DNA of 48,055 nt from Bacillus sp. FJAT-49711 (GCF_018343715.1 NZ_JAGYPL010000004.1:464556-512610), one strand, 5' to 3'; positions 1 through 8,520 are shown, numbered from the stretch's first letter. Numbers and translations are program-made. The notes: generated by a model not told the origin, from the sequence alone.

Positions 1-196
1 CAAGCTTCCGCATTACTTAGTTAAAAGCAACAAAGTTTGCGCAAACAGCCTATTGATAATTATCCGTTCTTAAATTTCATTTCCCAACAAAATAAGTTAG
101 GAAAAATACTTGACTACAGGTAAGAAAGCGTCCGCCTATAGCGAAAATCAACCCCCTGTATAATATTGCCCTTTCAATCCGGACAGTTTTTTCTTT

Positions 197-736
197 TTAT
201 TCCTTATCCTTCTTAGGCACCAATGTAAATATATCATGACTTTCAAATGCCTCTACTACCTGATCCAGCCATTCATAATAATCCTGAATATACTTCAATT
301 TTTCAACATCTATTTTAGCTAATTCTTTAATTTCTTCACTTGTATCCTCATCCGAAATAAGATGGTTCATTTCCGTTAATGACTTTTTTATTGCATGAGT
401 ATGCATGGAAATGGCGCTTTTCCATTTTGTCGAAAATAAATCGATAAAACTTTGGTACCAGTCCTCTTGCACTTGATATAAATCTTTTCTAACTCCTTTT
501 TTCCAAACCCTTTCCACCATCTTTAAATCAGATAAGGACCTGACTGAAGTACTCATACTCGTTTTACTCATGCCTAGCTCTTCTTTCATTTCGTCGAGCG
601 TTATCGGTTTATTATAAAAATACATCATTCCGTACAACCTGCCCGCGGAAGGAGTTACACCGTATAAATCTATATTTTGCGCAATTGTTTCAATGATTCT
701 CTCCCGTGCTTTCTCTAGTTGTTCTTTGTCTTTCAC
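197..736 (-). CDS. opuAR: GbsR-family MarR-type repressor of the opuA operon (OpuAR-like)
   Basis: A 179-residue regulator of the GbsR branch of the MarR superfamily. A winged helix-turn-helix covers about residues 30-85 (LDEMKEELGMSKTSMSTSVR is the recognition region), followed by a helical C-terminal effector and dimer part. Known members of this family (GbsR, OpcR, and OpuAR of Bacillus infantis) repress osmoprotectant genes and sense choline or betaine. The gene is divergent from opuAA with a 241-bp shared regulatory region, which is why I infer it controls that operon. The start is a GTG at 736: a GGAGG lies 11 bases upstream and the nearby ATG and GTG run straight into stops. I see no clear terminator in bases 1-196, which otherwise hold no gene. 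Confidence 0.85.
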   Translation of the reverse strand: MKDKEQLEKARERIIETIAQNIDLYGVTPSAGRLYGMMYFYNKPITLDEMKEELGMSKTSMSTSVRSLSDLKMVERVWKKGVRKDLYQVQEDWYQSFIDLFSTKWKSAISMHTHAIKKSLTEMNHLISDEDTSEEIKELAKIDVEKLKYIQDYYEWLDQVVEAFESHDIFTLVPKKDKE

Positions 737-867
737 TTATTTCACATCCTCCGAAATAATCGACTTATTATTTAGAGTATAATTCCGGCAAGCTAAAGTA
801 AAGAATGATGTTGCAAAGCAAATGGGAGTATTCTAGAGCATTAATAAGAATATCACTGAAATACTTT

Positions 868-885
868 GTACAGTTTATACTGTAC
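868..885. promoter_or_regulatory. Perfect 18-bp palindrome, candidate OpuAR operator
   Basis: GTACAGTTTATACTGTAC consists of two 7-bp arms around TTAT. It lies in the divergent region between opuAR and opuAA and contains a TATACT that could be a -10 element. MarR-type repressors bind sites of this size and symmetry. Assignment to OpuAR is inference from position. Confidence 0.5.
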
Positions 886-940
886 GGACCATACATAGTG
901 AATATCAAGTTATATGCCGTTTGAGTTACAAGTTACAATT

Positions 941-969
941 CCCCTACACTTATATAAGTAACGAAGGGG
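941..969 (+). promoter_or_regulatory. Hairpin in the opuAA leader that pairs the ribosome-binding site
   Basis: CCCCT (941-945) can pair with AGGGG (965-969), the Shine-Dalgarno core of opuAA. Inside it ACTTATATAAGT (948-959) forms a second small stem. If the transcript begins upstream of 941, the ribosome-binding site would be partly sequestered. No known riboswitch is recognised here. Confidence 0.35.
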
Positions 970-977
970 ATGAAATC

Positions 978-2222
978 ATGAAGGAAGATTTAGGAAAGAA
1001 AAAGATTGAAGTAAAAAATGTGACTAAAATATTCGGCAAAAACATAAAAAAGGCCGCGCAATTTTTACAAGAAGGAAAAAACAAAAATGACATTCTTAAA
1101 ATGACAGGCGCCACAGTTGGTGTTAAAAATGCGAACTTTGATGTGTATGAAGGTGAGATTTTCGTCATTATGGGCTTGTCAGGAAGTGGTAAATCCACAC
1201 TCGTACGAATGTTAAATCGTTTAATTGAACCGACATCAGGTCAAGTTATATTAGATGGTCAGGATGTTGTTACTTTAAATAAGGAGCAATTACGCGAGGT
1301 TAGAAGGAAAAAAATTGGAATGGTATTTCAAAAGTTTGCTCTTTTTCCACATCGAACCATATTAGAAAACACGGAATATGGACTTGAAGTTCAAGGTGTA
1401 GAAAAAGGTATTCGCCAAAAAACAGCAAAGGAAGCTTTAAAGCTTGTTGGTTTGGAAGGTTATGAAGATCAATATCCTAATCAATTAAGTGGTGGCATGC
1501 AGCAAAGGGTTGGTTTAGCTCGTGCTCTTGCGAATGACCCGGATATTTTATTAATGGATGAAGCATTCAGTGCACTAGATCCTCTCATTCGCAAGGATAT
1601 GCAGAATGAACTGCTGCAGCTGCATGATGAAATGGGGAAAACAATCATCTTCATCACTCACGATCTTGATGAAGCCCTTCGAATCGGTGACAGAATCGCC
1701 TTGATGAAGGATGGGGAAATTGTCCAAGTTGGTTCTCCTGAAGAAATCTTAATGAACCCTTCTAATCAATATGTTGAGAGATTTGTAGAAGATGTTGACC
1801 TTTCGAAGGTTTTAACGGCAAGCCATATTATGAAGTCTGCCGAAACGGTTCAACTAGATAGAGGACCACGGGTCGCTTTAAGATTGATGAAACACCATGG
1901 AATCTCCTCCATTTATATCGTCGATAAACAAAATCGCCTTCTAGGGGCTGTTACGGCCCAAGATGCAAATATCGCATCTGAGAATAATCAATCTCTCCAA
2001 GATGTCCTCATTGAAAACATCACTACGGTTACTTCTGATACGTTGCTTACCGATCTTTTCAATGTTGTTTCCACTGCCACCATCCCAGTAGCAGTCATAA
2101 ATGAAGAAAATCATCGCCTGCAGGGAATTATTATTCGCGGTGCACTTATTGGTGCGTTGTCGGGAGATAATGATTTTATTAATGGCCAAGATGATTCAGA
2201 AGAATTACGGGAGGTGAATTAA
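978..2222 (+). CDS. opuAA: Glycine betaine ABC transporter, ATP-binding subunit OpuAA
   Basis: This 414-residue ATPase energises uptake of glycine betaine, an osmoprotectant, at the inner face of the membrane. Visible motifs are Walker A GLSGSGKST at 66-74, the Q-loop near 118, signature LSGGMQQR at 170-177, Walker B LLMDEAFSALD at 191-201 and the H-loop His228. After about residue 270 come two CBS domains, as in OpuAA and ProV, which sense ionic strength or nucleotides in relatives. The start at 978 is chosen because AAGGGG precedes it by 7 bases and the protein then has the family length. An in-frame TTG 57 bases upstream lacks a ribosome-binding site. It is the first gene of a tight three-gene operon; opuAB starts at the next base after the stop. 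Confidence 0.95.
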   Translation: MKEDLGKKKIEVKNVTKIFGKNIKKAAQFLQEGKNKNDILKMTGATVGVKNANFDVYEGEIFVIMGLSGSGKSTLVRMLNRLIEPTSGQVILDGQDVVTLNKEQLREVRRKKIGMVFQKFALFPHRTILENTEYGLEVQGVEKGIRQKTAKEALKLVGLEGYEDQYPNQLSGGMQQRVGLARALANDPDILLMDEAFSALDPLIRKDMQNELLQLHDEMGKTIIFITHDLDEALRIGDRIALMKDGEIVQVGSPEEILMNPSNQYVERFVEDVDLSKVLTASHIMKSAETVQLDRGPRVALRLMKHHGISSIYIVDKQNRLLGAVTAQDANIASENNQSLQDVLIENITTVTSDTLLTDLFNVVSTATIPVAVINEENHRLQGIIIRGALIGALSGDNDFINGQDDSEELREVN

Positions 2223-3074
2223 ATGGATAAATTAATTCCGCGTATTCCACTCGCCTCTTGGATCGATCAATTCCTAGATTGGCTGATTGATACTTTTGGT
2301 GCTGTATTTGATGGTGTAACTGTTTTTTTAGAAGGAATGGTCGATGGAATTGTAAACGGGCTTGGATTTATTCCATCTATTATTTTAGCTTTAATTTTCG
2401 GGCTCGTAGCCTGGTGGGTTGCCAACAAAAAAATTGCCGTATTTTCATTAATTGGCTTCTTGATTATTGATTATTTAGGCTATTGGGATCCAATGCTGCA
2501 AATGCTTGCCCTAGTCGTTGCCTCTGTTGTCATTTCAATTGTCATTGGTATACCGATTGGGATCTGGGCTTCACAAAAGGATACGGTACGGAAAGTTGTC
2601 ACGCCTGTTCTTGATTTCATGCAAACCATGCCGGCATTTGTGTATTTATTGCCTGCTATTTTCTTTTTCAATATCGGGGTCGTGCCTGGGATTGTGGCTT
2701 CTGTCATATTTTCCATGCCCCCTACCATCCGCTTAACAACTCTTGGCATCCGTCAAGTACCAGAAGATCTAATCGAAGCAACTGAGGCTTTCGGTTCGAC
2801 AACTGGACAAAAGCTAATGAAAGTCCAAATCCCACTTGCAATGCCAACTATCATGGCGGGAATCAATCAAAGCATCATGCTGGCATTATCAATGGTTGTT
2901 ATTGCTTCTATGGTAGGTGCTCCGGGACTTGGTGAAGAAGTATATCGTGCTGTTACACAATTAAAAACAGGTGTCGGTGTTGAAGCAGGATTGGCGATTG
3001 TAATTGTTGCCATTATTTTAGATAGAATTACACAACATGCTGGGAAGCAAAAACAAGGGGGAAATGAATCATGA
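2223..3074 (+). CDS. opuAB: Glycine betaine ABC transporter, permease OpuAB
   Basis: A 283-residue integral membrane protein of the binding-protein-dependent permease family. It has several hydrophobic segments beginning near residue 45, and the EAA-type loop that contacts the ATPase is seen around EATEAFGSTTGQKLMKVQIP. It forms the betaine channel with OpuAA and receives substrate from lipoprotein OpuAC. Length matches B. subtilis OpuAB. The ATG follows the opuAA stop without spacing, with GGGAGG just upstream, and its own stop overlaps the opuAC ATG (ATGA), so the three subunits are probably translationally coupled. Confidence 0.95.
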   Translation: MDKLIPRIPLASWIDQFLDWLIDTFGAVFDGVTVFLEGMVDGIVNGLGFIPSIILALIFGLVAWWVANKKIAVFSLIGFLIIDYLGYWDPMLQMLALVVASVVISIVIGIPIGIWASQKDTVRKVVTPVLDFMQTMPAFVYLLPAIFFFNIGVVPGIVASVIFSMPPTIRLTTLGIRQVPEDLIEATEAFGSTTGQKLMKVQIPLAMPTIMAGINQSIMLALSMVVIASMVGAPGLGEEVYRAVTQLKTGVGVEAGLAIVIVAIILDRITQHAGKQKQGGNES

Positions 3075-3961
3075 ATTTATTTAAAAAAGTAACAGGACTA
3101 GGAGCTGCCGGAGTTTTAGCACTCGGACTTGCTGCATGTGGAAGCGATAATGCTAGTTCTGATTCTGATTCCGTCGGTAAAACTGTAAACTATAAAATTA
3201 CAGGAATCGATCCTGGTGCAGGTATCATGCAGGCAACAGAAGATGCTATTAAGGAATATGAACTTGATGACTGGGAGCTTGTATCTGGTTCAGGTGCTGC
3301 GATGACAGCTTCTTTGAAAAAGGCTTATGATAAGGAAAAACCGATTATTCTTACGGGATGGAATCCTCACTGGATGTTTTCAAAATATGATTTAAAGTAT
3401 TTGGATGACCCTAAAGGCGTATATGGCGGCGCTGAGGAAATCCATTCTATCGGACGACTTGGTTTAAAGGATGATCATCCAGAAGCTTACAAAGCTCTCC
3501 AACAATTTAAATGGGAAGACCAAGATATGGGTGCCATTATGGTGGAAATTCAAGATGGCGAAAAGCCAGAAGTAGCAGCTCAAAATTGGATTAATGAAAA
3601 TGAAGAAAAAGTGAAAGAATGGACTAAAGACGTTAATAAAGTGGACGGCGATAAATTGAAACTTGTGTACGTTTCATGGGACAGTAATATTGCTAGTATT
3701 AATGTTATGAAGATTGTTCTCGAAGACTTAGGCTATAATGTGACTATTTCACAAGTAGAAGCTGGACCAATGTGGACAGCGGTAGCTGATGGGAGTGCGG
3801 ATGCTTTACTTGCAGGATGGCTCCCAGTTACTCACCAAACGTATGCAGAAAAATTTGATGGCAAGTTTGAGGACCTAGGAATCAGCATGGAAAACGTAAA
3901 AATAGGTCTAACCGTTCCAACCTATATGGATATTGATTCGATTGAGGATCTTAAAAACTAA
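3071..3961 (+). CDS. opuAC: Glycine betaine-binding lipoprotein OpuAC
   Basis: A 296-residue extracellular substrate-binding lipoprotein. It has an N-terminal signal with lipobox LAAC (Cys23), a short Ser/Asp-rich linker, then the OpuAC-type binding fold. Tryptophan-rich segments such as GWNPHWMF and GPMWTAV are of the kind that form the aromatic cage for the trimethylammonium group in this family. The ATG overlaps the opuAB stop and the ribosome-binding site AAGGGGG lies within opuAB. It ends the operon and is followed at once by a terminator. Confidence 0.95.
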   Translation: MNLFKKVTGLGAAGVLALGLAACGSDNASSDSDSVGKTVNYKITGIDPGAGIMQATEDAIKEYELDDWELVSGSGAAMTASLKKAYDKEKPIILTGWNPHWMFSKYDLKYLDDPKGVYGGAEEIHSIGRLGLKDDHPEAYKALQQFKWEDQDMGAIMVEIQDGEKPEVAAQNWINENEEKVKEWTKDVNKVDGDKLKLVYVSWDSNIASINVMKIVLEDLGYNVTISQVEAGPMWTAVADGSADALLAGWLPVTHQTYAEKFDGKFEDLGISMENVKIGLTVPTYMDIDSIEDLKN

Positions 3962-3965
3962 TATG

Positions 3966-4005
3966 AATAAGCCCTTCTTTAATGAGGGGCTTATTGCTCT
4001 TTTTC
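3966..4005 (+). terminator. Rho-independent terminator of opuA
   Basis: AATAAGCCC (3966-3974) pairs with GGGCTTATT (3987-3995), followed by GCTCTTTTT. It begins five bases after the opuAC stop. Confidence 0.9.
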
Positions 4006-4052
4006 GGGATTTGCGGTAACCTAAATACTAAAATAATTAAAGGATGTTATTC

Positions 4053-4745
4053 ATGGACTACAAAGCGATCATTTTTGACTTGGATAATACTCTATTAAAC
4101 TATTCTGTCAGTGAATTAAAATCTATGCAAAAAACAGTTGAGGAACATGGGTTAATTCACAAAGAATCATTTATGTGGGACGAATTTTGGAATGTATATA
4201 CAACGATCAATACGAACTATTGGAATGATCGAGTAAAATCCAATTACTCAATTTATCAAGTATTAGAGTATTCCTTCAGCGACACCTTTAAAAACTTGAA
4301 TCTCGATAGCTCTGAATCTAAGCTTTTGGCTGATTTTTATTGGAATACGTTTTGTGATGCTTGTGATTTTGAAGAATATGCGCAGGAGCTATTATCTCAT
4401 TTACACGGTAAATATCAATTGGCGATTATTTCAAACGGAATTGGTGAAGCCCAAAGAAGACGGCTTTCTGCTGGTGGAATTGATCATTTCTTTGATGAAT
4501 TAATTATTTCGGATGAAGTGGGATATTGGAAACCAGATAAAAAAATATTTAATGAAGCGTTGCGTAGATTAAATATTAAGCGAACAGATGCATTGTTTGT
4601 TGGGGATTCACTGCTCGACGATTATTACGGAGCTTTAAATGCTGGGATTGATTTTTGTTTTTATAATCGACTCGGTCATACTCTTGAAAAAGATGTTAGT
4701 CCAAAATATATGATAGAAAATCTTAATATGCTCAAAGCCATTTGA
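4053..4745 (+). CDS. HAD-superfamily nucleotidase-like hydrolase (YjjG/YfnB type)
   Basis: A 230-residue HAD phosphohydrolase. Motif I is FDLDNTLL with Asp9 as nucleophile and Asp11 as acid/base. Motif II is the Ser in IISNG, motif III the Lys in YWKPDKKIF, and motif IV GDSLLDDYYGA. A helical cap lies between motifs I and II. Overall it resembles the YjjG/YfnB group of pyrimidine 5'-nucleotidases, but the substrate cannot be read from sequence. I prefer the ATG at 4053 because AAAGGA sits 8-9 bases before it; the ATG at 4044 is directly abutted by that site. Monocistronic, between the opuA terminator and a convergent sirtuin gene. Confidence 0.85.
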   Translation: MDYKAIIFDLDNTLLNYSVSELKSMQKTVEEHGLIHKESFMWDEFWNVYTTINTNYWNDRVKSNYSIYQVLEYSFSDTFKNLNLDSSESKLLADFYWNTFCDACDFEEYAQELLSHLHGKYQLAIISNGIGEAQRRRLSAGGIDHFFDELIISDEVGYWKPDKKIFNEALRRLNIKRTDALFVGDSLLDDYYGALNAGIDFCFYNRLGHTLEKDVSPKYMIENLNMLKAI

Positions 4746-4747
4746 AA

Positions 4748-4776
4748 AAGATCTCTTCATTATTTGGAGAGATCTT
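4748..4776 (-). terminator. Terminator overlapping the end of the sirtuin gene
   Basis: AAGATCTCT (4748-4756) and AGAGATCTT (4768-4776) form a perfect 9-bp stem. On the minus strand it is followed by TTTTT. The stem overlaps the sirtuin stop codon and may also stop the convergent HAD transcript. Confidence 0.7.
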
Positions 4777-5476
4777 CATCTATTTCCCCTAATATGTCCC
4801 CAATTTTATGGTCATTAATGACAAGGTCGGCATATACGTCGAAATCAGTCGGTTCCATATTAATTATTACGAGCTTGGCACCGTTTTGTTTCGCGATAAT
4901 AGGAAATTGGTTTGCAGGTGTAACAGTCAAGGATGAACCTAGCACAATAAATAATTCAGCGTTTTCGCTTTCTTCAGCAGCTTGAAATAATGCGTCTTCC
5001 GGCAACATTTCACCAAATAAGACAACGGAAGGCCGGAGCTTCCCTCCACATTCACACATAAACTCCTTATTAGCATATTTTTCATTACCATATTCCTTGC
5101 CGCAAGACTCACAATGGACTTTTTTCATAGTACCATGGAGTTCTAAAACCTTTTGACTTCCCGCTTCTGAATGAAATCCATCAATGTTTTGAGTAATAAT
5201 GCTTTTTAGAATCCCTTGTTTTTCCCATTTGGCAAGAATTTTATGTCCTTTATGGGGCTTCGCTTGATTTAACCCAAGCACACGGTGGCGATAAAAATCA
5301 AAAAATTCCTCCACGTTTTTATTCAGTGCTTCTGTACTTGCGATCTGGCTAGGGTCTTTTTTAGTCCAGAGCCCTTTTCCAGATGAACGAAAATCCGGCA
5401 AGCCGCTCTCTGTCGACATTCCTGCACCAGTTAAAATTACTGTATAGTTAGATTCCTTTAGCCATTGTGAAATCAA
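4760..5476 (-). CDS. NAD-dependent protein deacetylase (sirtuin, CobB/SrtN type)
   Basis: A 238-residue sirtuin that removes acyl groups from lysine using NAD. Visible are the NAD-binding GAGMSTESGLPDFR (17-30), TQNIDG (95-100), catalytic His114 in ELHG, a zinc site CESC (122, 125) plus CEC (141, 143), and GSSLTV further on. The start is a TTG at 5476, preceded by AAAGGGG at 7 bases. An ATG 33 bases upstream has no convincing site and adds a non-conserved leader. B. subtilis SrtN has a similar length. It stands alone between two terminators. Confidence 0.9.
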   Translation of the reverse strand: MISQWLKESNYTVILTGAGMSTESGLPDFRSSGKGLWTKKDPSQIASTEALNKNVEEFFDFYRHRVLGLNQAKPHKGHKILAKWEKQGILKSIITQNIDGFHSEAGSQKVLELHGTMKKVHCESCGKEYGNEKYANKEFMCECGGKLRPSVVLFGEMLPEDALFQAAEESENAELFIVLGSSLTVTPANQFPIIAKQNGAKLVIINMEPTDFDVYADLVINDHKIGDILGEIDEDLSK

Positions 5477-5521
5477 TAGAATACCCCTTTCACTTTCATT
5501 TGCTCTCATTATATCATTATC

Positions 5522-5558
5522 CAAAAAAAAGAGGACTGCTCCAACTTTATGGAGCAAT
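5522..5558 (-). terminator. Terminator after the siderophore-binding protein gene
   Basis: On the minus strand ATTGCTCC (5558-5551) pairs with GGAGCAGT (5542-5535), followed by CCTC and a run of eight T. It lies between the yclQ-like gene and the sirtuin gene. Confidence 0.85.
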
Positions 5559-5566
5559 CCCTTTGT

Positions 5567-6520
5567 TTATTCTACTGCACCTTCAACTTCTTTTACCATG
5601 CTCGCAACAGATTCGAGCCCGCCTCCAGATAGGTACCAAAAATCTGGATCTAAATAAATGATGTGGTCATTTTTAAAAGCATTTGTTTTTTCTACCATAT
5701 CATTTTCAACAATTTGTTTGCCAGAGGATTCACCATCAACTGCTGCACCTCTATCAATTACGAATAAATATTCTGGGTTTTTCTCAACAATGTACTCGAA
5801 AGAAATACCTTGACCATGTGTTGAAACTTCAAGTGTATCATCTACTGGTGCAAAACCAAATACATCATGGATGATTCCAAATCTAGACTTTGGACCGTAT
5901 GCACTTACCTTTCCTTCGTTGGCCAATACAACTAACGATTTCCCATCCAAGCTAGATGCTTTTTCATTCAATGCTTTAATGCTATCTTCAATTGCAGTCA
6001 ATTCTTTATTTACTTCATCTTCTTTACCAAAAATTTGGCCGATCGTCTTAGCATTTGATTCAAATGATTCCATATAGTTTTCAGTATCAACGCCTAAGAA
6101 TATTGTTGGAGCAATTTCCTTAAATTGATCATACAATTCTGATTGACGTCCTGAGATAATAATTAAATCTGGTTTAAGAGAATGAATTTTTTCAAAATCA
6201 GGTTCTTTCAAGCTCCCTACATTTTCATATTTTTCATCCTCGTATTTTTCCAAGTATTTCGGGATATTGGTTTTTGGCAATGCAATAGGATCGATGCCAA
6301 GTTTATCTAATGTATCAAGTGATCCAAAATCAAAAACAACTACCTTTTCAGGATTCTTTTTCACTTTTGTTTCGTCCAGTTGGTGTTTAATTGTCAATTC
6401 TTCGGCAGGTTGTGCACCTGTATTTGTATTTTCATCGTTGTCCTTCTTTGCGTCAGTTCCGCAAGCCGATATAATAATCATTAAAGCAGACAGTAATAAT
6501 ATAGACAGAATTTTTTTCAA
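5567..6520 (-). CDS. yclQ: Petrobactin-type siderophore-binding lipoprotein (YclQ-like)
   Basis: A 317-residue periplasmic-binding-protein-type lipoprotein with signal and lipobox ISAC (Cys20). It closely resembles B. subtilis YclQ, which binds petrobactin and its ferric complex; shared stretches include VVVFDFGSLDTLDKLG, GPKSRFG, PEYLFVIDRGAA and WYLSGGGLES. The start chosen is TTG at 6520, six bases after GAGGTG; a GTG nine bases earlier overlaps that site. There is no permease or ATPase gene beside it, unlike the usual yclNOPQ arrangement, so it must use a transporter encoded elsewhere. A Fur box about 100 bases upstream points to iron repression. Confidence 0.85.
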   Translation of the reverse strand: MKKILSILLLSALMIIISACGTDAKKDNDENTNTGAQPAEELTIKHQLDETKVKKNPEKVVVFDFGSLDTLDKLGIDPIALPKTNIPKYLEKYEDEKYENVGSLKEPDFEKIHSLKPDLIIISGRQSELYDQFKEIAPTIFLGVDTENYMESFESNAKTIGQIFGKEDEVNKELTAIEDSIKALNEKASSLDGKSLVVLANEGKVSAYGPKSRFGIIHDVFGFAPVDDTLEVSTHGQGISFEYIVEKNPEYLFVIDRGAAVDGESSGKQIVENDMVEKTNAFKNDHIIYLDPDFWYLSGGGLESVASMVKEVEGAVE

Positions 6521-6613
6521 GCCATTCACCTCTAAGTAATTTTTTTATGTAATATTATAATCATCATCAAACTTTCTTAATAAACACCATAACTCCTCTC
6601 ATTTACCTCACGT

Positions 6614-6632
6614 GACAATGATATTCATTCTC
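6614..6632 (-). promoter_or_regulatory. Fur box upstream of yclQ-like gene
   Basis: GACAATGATATTCATTCTC matches 16 of 19 positions of the classical Fur box GATAATGATAATCATTATC (by eye). Its position about 95 bp before the start fits iron-dependent repression. Confidence 0.75.
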
Positions 6633-6675
6633 AATTAGTAATATAACACAAATATATATTTTTTCAACTAAAAAA

Positions 6676-6703
6676 AATCCTTGTCACAAATTAGACAAGG
6701 ATT
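6676..6703 (-). terminator. Terminator of the ThuA-like gene
   Basis: AATCCTTGTC (6676-6685) and GACAAGGATT (6694-6703) form a perfect 10-bp stem, followed on the minus strand by a run of T. Confidence 0.9.
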
Positions 6704-6714
6704 AAAAGAACTTT

Positions 6715-7434
6715 TTACTTTTTAGAAATTTCCTCTAATGGCTTCGCGTTTCCGTAAGTTGGATATGGACGATTGGATGGACTTACCCATTTCGCTGCAT
6801 TCACAAGCACTCTTTGAACTTCTTTGTTGTGATAAGTTGGATATGTTTCGTGTCCAGGTCTGAAGTAGAATATTTTACCGTTTCCTCTTTGGTATGTACA
6901 TCCTGATCTGAAGACCTCTCCCCCTTCAAACCAGCTTACGAACACAAGTTGGTCTGGAGCCGGAATATCAAAATGCTCTCCATACATCTCTTCTTTTTCC
7001 AGTTGGATATACTCGCCAATCCCTTCTGCAATTGGATGTGAAGGATCGACGACCCAAAGTCTTTCTCTATCGTCAGCTTCACGCCACTTTAAGTCACAGC
7101 TTGTGCCCATTAATTTTTTGAAGATTTTTGAGAAATGTCCAGAGTGCAAAACAACTAGGCCCATTCCTTCTAATACGCGTTTATGTACACGGTTCACAAT
7201 TTCATCGGAAACTTCATGATGTGCCATATGTCCCCACCAAAAAAGTACATCTGTTTCACTAAGAACTTCTTCCGTTAATCCATGCTCTGGCTCATCCAAC
7301 GTTGCTGTCTTAACATCAAATCCATTTTCAGCTAGAGTCTTAGCGATTGTTCCATGAATGCCTTCAGGGTAAATATCGGCGACAACTTGATTCGATTTTT
7401 CGTGCCGATTTTCATTCCAAACGGTGATTTTCAT
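6715..7434 (-). CDS. ThuA-like protein (trehalose-utilisation family)
   Basis: A 239-residue ThuA-domain protein with a class-I glutamine-amidotransferase-like fold. ThuA proteins accompany sugar catabolism in several bacteria, but no exact reaction is firmly established that I could assign. Conserved-looking pieces are [26 protein letters not shown] and [13 protein letters not shown]. The ATG is preceded by GAGGGAGAG at a good distance. It is monocistronic, without sugar transporters or dehydrogenases nearby. A near-perfect cre site and a sigma-A-like promoter lie upstream, so catabolite control is likely and supports a carbohydrate-linked role. Confidence 0.8.
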   Translation of the reverse strand: MKITVWNENRHEKSNQVVADIYPEGIHGTIAKTLAENGFDVKTATLDEPEHGLTEEVLSETDVLFWWGHMAHHEVSDEIVNRVHKRVLEGMGLVVLHSGHFSKIFKKLMGTSCDLKWREADDRERLWVVDPSHPIAEGIGEYIQLEKEEMYGEHFDIPAPDQLVFVSWFEGGEVFRSGCTYQRGNGKIFYFRPGHETYPTYHNKEVQRVLVNAAKWVSPSNRPYPTYGNAKPLEEISKK

Positions 7435-7480
7435 GATTTTCTCTCCCTCGATATGTTTTTATTTAATCTCTTGATAGAGC

Positions 7481-7494
7481 TTAAACCGCTTTCA
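7481..7494. promoter_or_regulatory. Candidate CcpA cre site upstream of the ThuA-like gene
   Basis: TTAAACCGCTTTCA matches the cre consensus TGWAANCGNTNWCA at all fixed positions but one. It lies 47 bp before the start codon and downstream of the predicted promoter, a roadblock position. Confidence 0.6.
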
Positions 7495-7526
7495 TTGTGA
7501 AATTATGAACTACTTCTAATATTTTT

Positions 7527-7555
7527 AATATAGCAATAATATAATAGATGAACAA
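7527..7555 (-). promoter_or_regulatory. Sigma-A-like promoter of the ThuA-like gene
   Basis: On the minus strand: TTGTTC, 17-bp spacer, TATATT. Expected transcription start is near 7520, leaving a leader of about 85 bases. Confidence 0.5.
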
Positions 7556-7575
7556 GTAAATAACCTTAAAAAATA

Positions 7576-7599
7576 GAAACAGCCTATCCGGGCTGTTTC
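7576..7599 (-). terminator. Terminator after dgkB
   Basis: GAAACAGCC (7576-7584) pairs with GGCTGTTTC (7591-7599). On the minus strand it is followed by TATTTTTT, and it begins ten bases past the dgkB stop. Confidence 0.9.
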
Positions 7600-7608
7600 G
7601 TTTTCTTA

Positions 7609-8520
7609 TTATACTTTATCTTGCTCTCTAATTTTATCAATTGGAACAAATACTTCTAAATGGCGATATAGATTCGAAAATTCTGCTGGCAGCAGCCCAC
7701 CGTATTCACCATCAATGTTTAACTGCATCTTTTCTTTCGACTTTACTTTTATATGATTCGCCTTCGTATAAATTAAATTAGGATCGTTTATATGTTCACC
7801 GCGAAGAGCCAACGATGCAATTCGGATAAATTCTGCCAAGTTTGTTTTTTTCAAAATCATCAATGTAAATAAACCATCATTGACAGAAGAATCAGGAGCT
7901 AACTTTTCAAAACCACCAACTGAATTAGTGAGCCCGATCAAGAAAAGCATGATTTCACCTTCGAACAGCTTACCATCGTACTCTATGCTTACTTCTGCAG
8001 CATGAATGGACGGAAGCATTTCAATCCCTTTTAAATAGTAGGCAAGTTGGCCAAGCACTGTTTTCAGCTTACTAGGTACTTCATACGTCAACTCCGTTAA
8101 ACGTCCACCACCAGCAATATTGATAAAATAGCTATCATTCATGCGGCCAATATCAACCGGAATCGTCTCATTTCTAATAATGACGTCAACGGCTGAATCA
8201 ATATCTCTCGGTATATTTAAGGCACGCGCGAAATCATTTGTCGTACCGGTTGGAATCACTCCGAGTTTTGGTCGATATTCCTGTTCAGCCAACCCATTCA
8301 CTACTTCATTAATAGTGCCATCTCCGCCGGCAGCAATGACAATATCATATTTACGTTGAACCGCAATTCTGGCAGCTTCAATCGCATCACCTTCACCAGT
8401 TGTAGCGTGACAAGAAGTCTCATAGCCAGCCGCTTCAAGTTTCTGTAATACATCTGCTAGATTTCGTTTGAAAATTTCCCGGCCTGAAGTCGGATTATAT
8501 ATAATTCGAGCTCTCTTCAT
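7609..8520 (-). CDS. dgkB: Diacylglycerol kinase DgkB
   Basis: A 303-residue soluble lipid kinase that phosphorylates diacylglycerol released during lipoteichoic acid synthesis and returns it to phosphatidic acid. The N-terminal catalytic domain shows GGDGTINEVVNG (65-76) and GTTNDFARAL. The C-terminal half has GGFEKLAPDSSVNDG and LNIDGEYGG. Length and sequence closely match B. subtilis DgkB. In B. subtilis dgkB follows gatB directly; here about 9.7 kb of other genes separates them. Confidence 0.95.
   Translation of the reverse strand: MKRARIIYNPTSGREIFKRNLADVLQKLEAAGYETSCHATTGEGDAIEAARIAVQRKYDIVIAAGGDGTINEVVNGLAEQEYRPKLGVIPTGTTNDFARALNIPRDIDSAVDVIIRNETIPVDIGRMNDSYFINIAGGGRLTELTYEVPSKLKTVLGQLAYYLKGIEMLPSIHAAEVSIEYDGKLFEGEIMLFLIGLTNSVGGFEKLAPDSSVNDGLFTLMILKKTNLAEFIRIASLALRGEHINDPNLIYTKANHIKVKSKEKMQLNIDGEYGGLLPAEFSNLYRHLEVFVPIDKIREQDKV

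Noticed and set aside
35-46. GTTTGCGCAAAC palindrome near the left edge as an operator
   Set aside because: It is a lone 12-bp palindrome with no gene start near it in the window, so no role can be supported.
941-958. CCCCTACACTTA, whose reverse complement resembles the -35 of the ECF promoters
   Set aside because: Sixteen bases after TGTAGGG the sequence is CTCAAACGG and not CGTCTATTA, so no -10 is present. The 12-mer match looks accidental or part of the leader hairpin.
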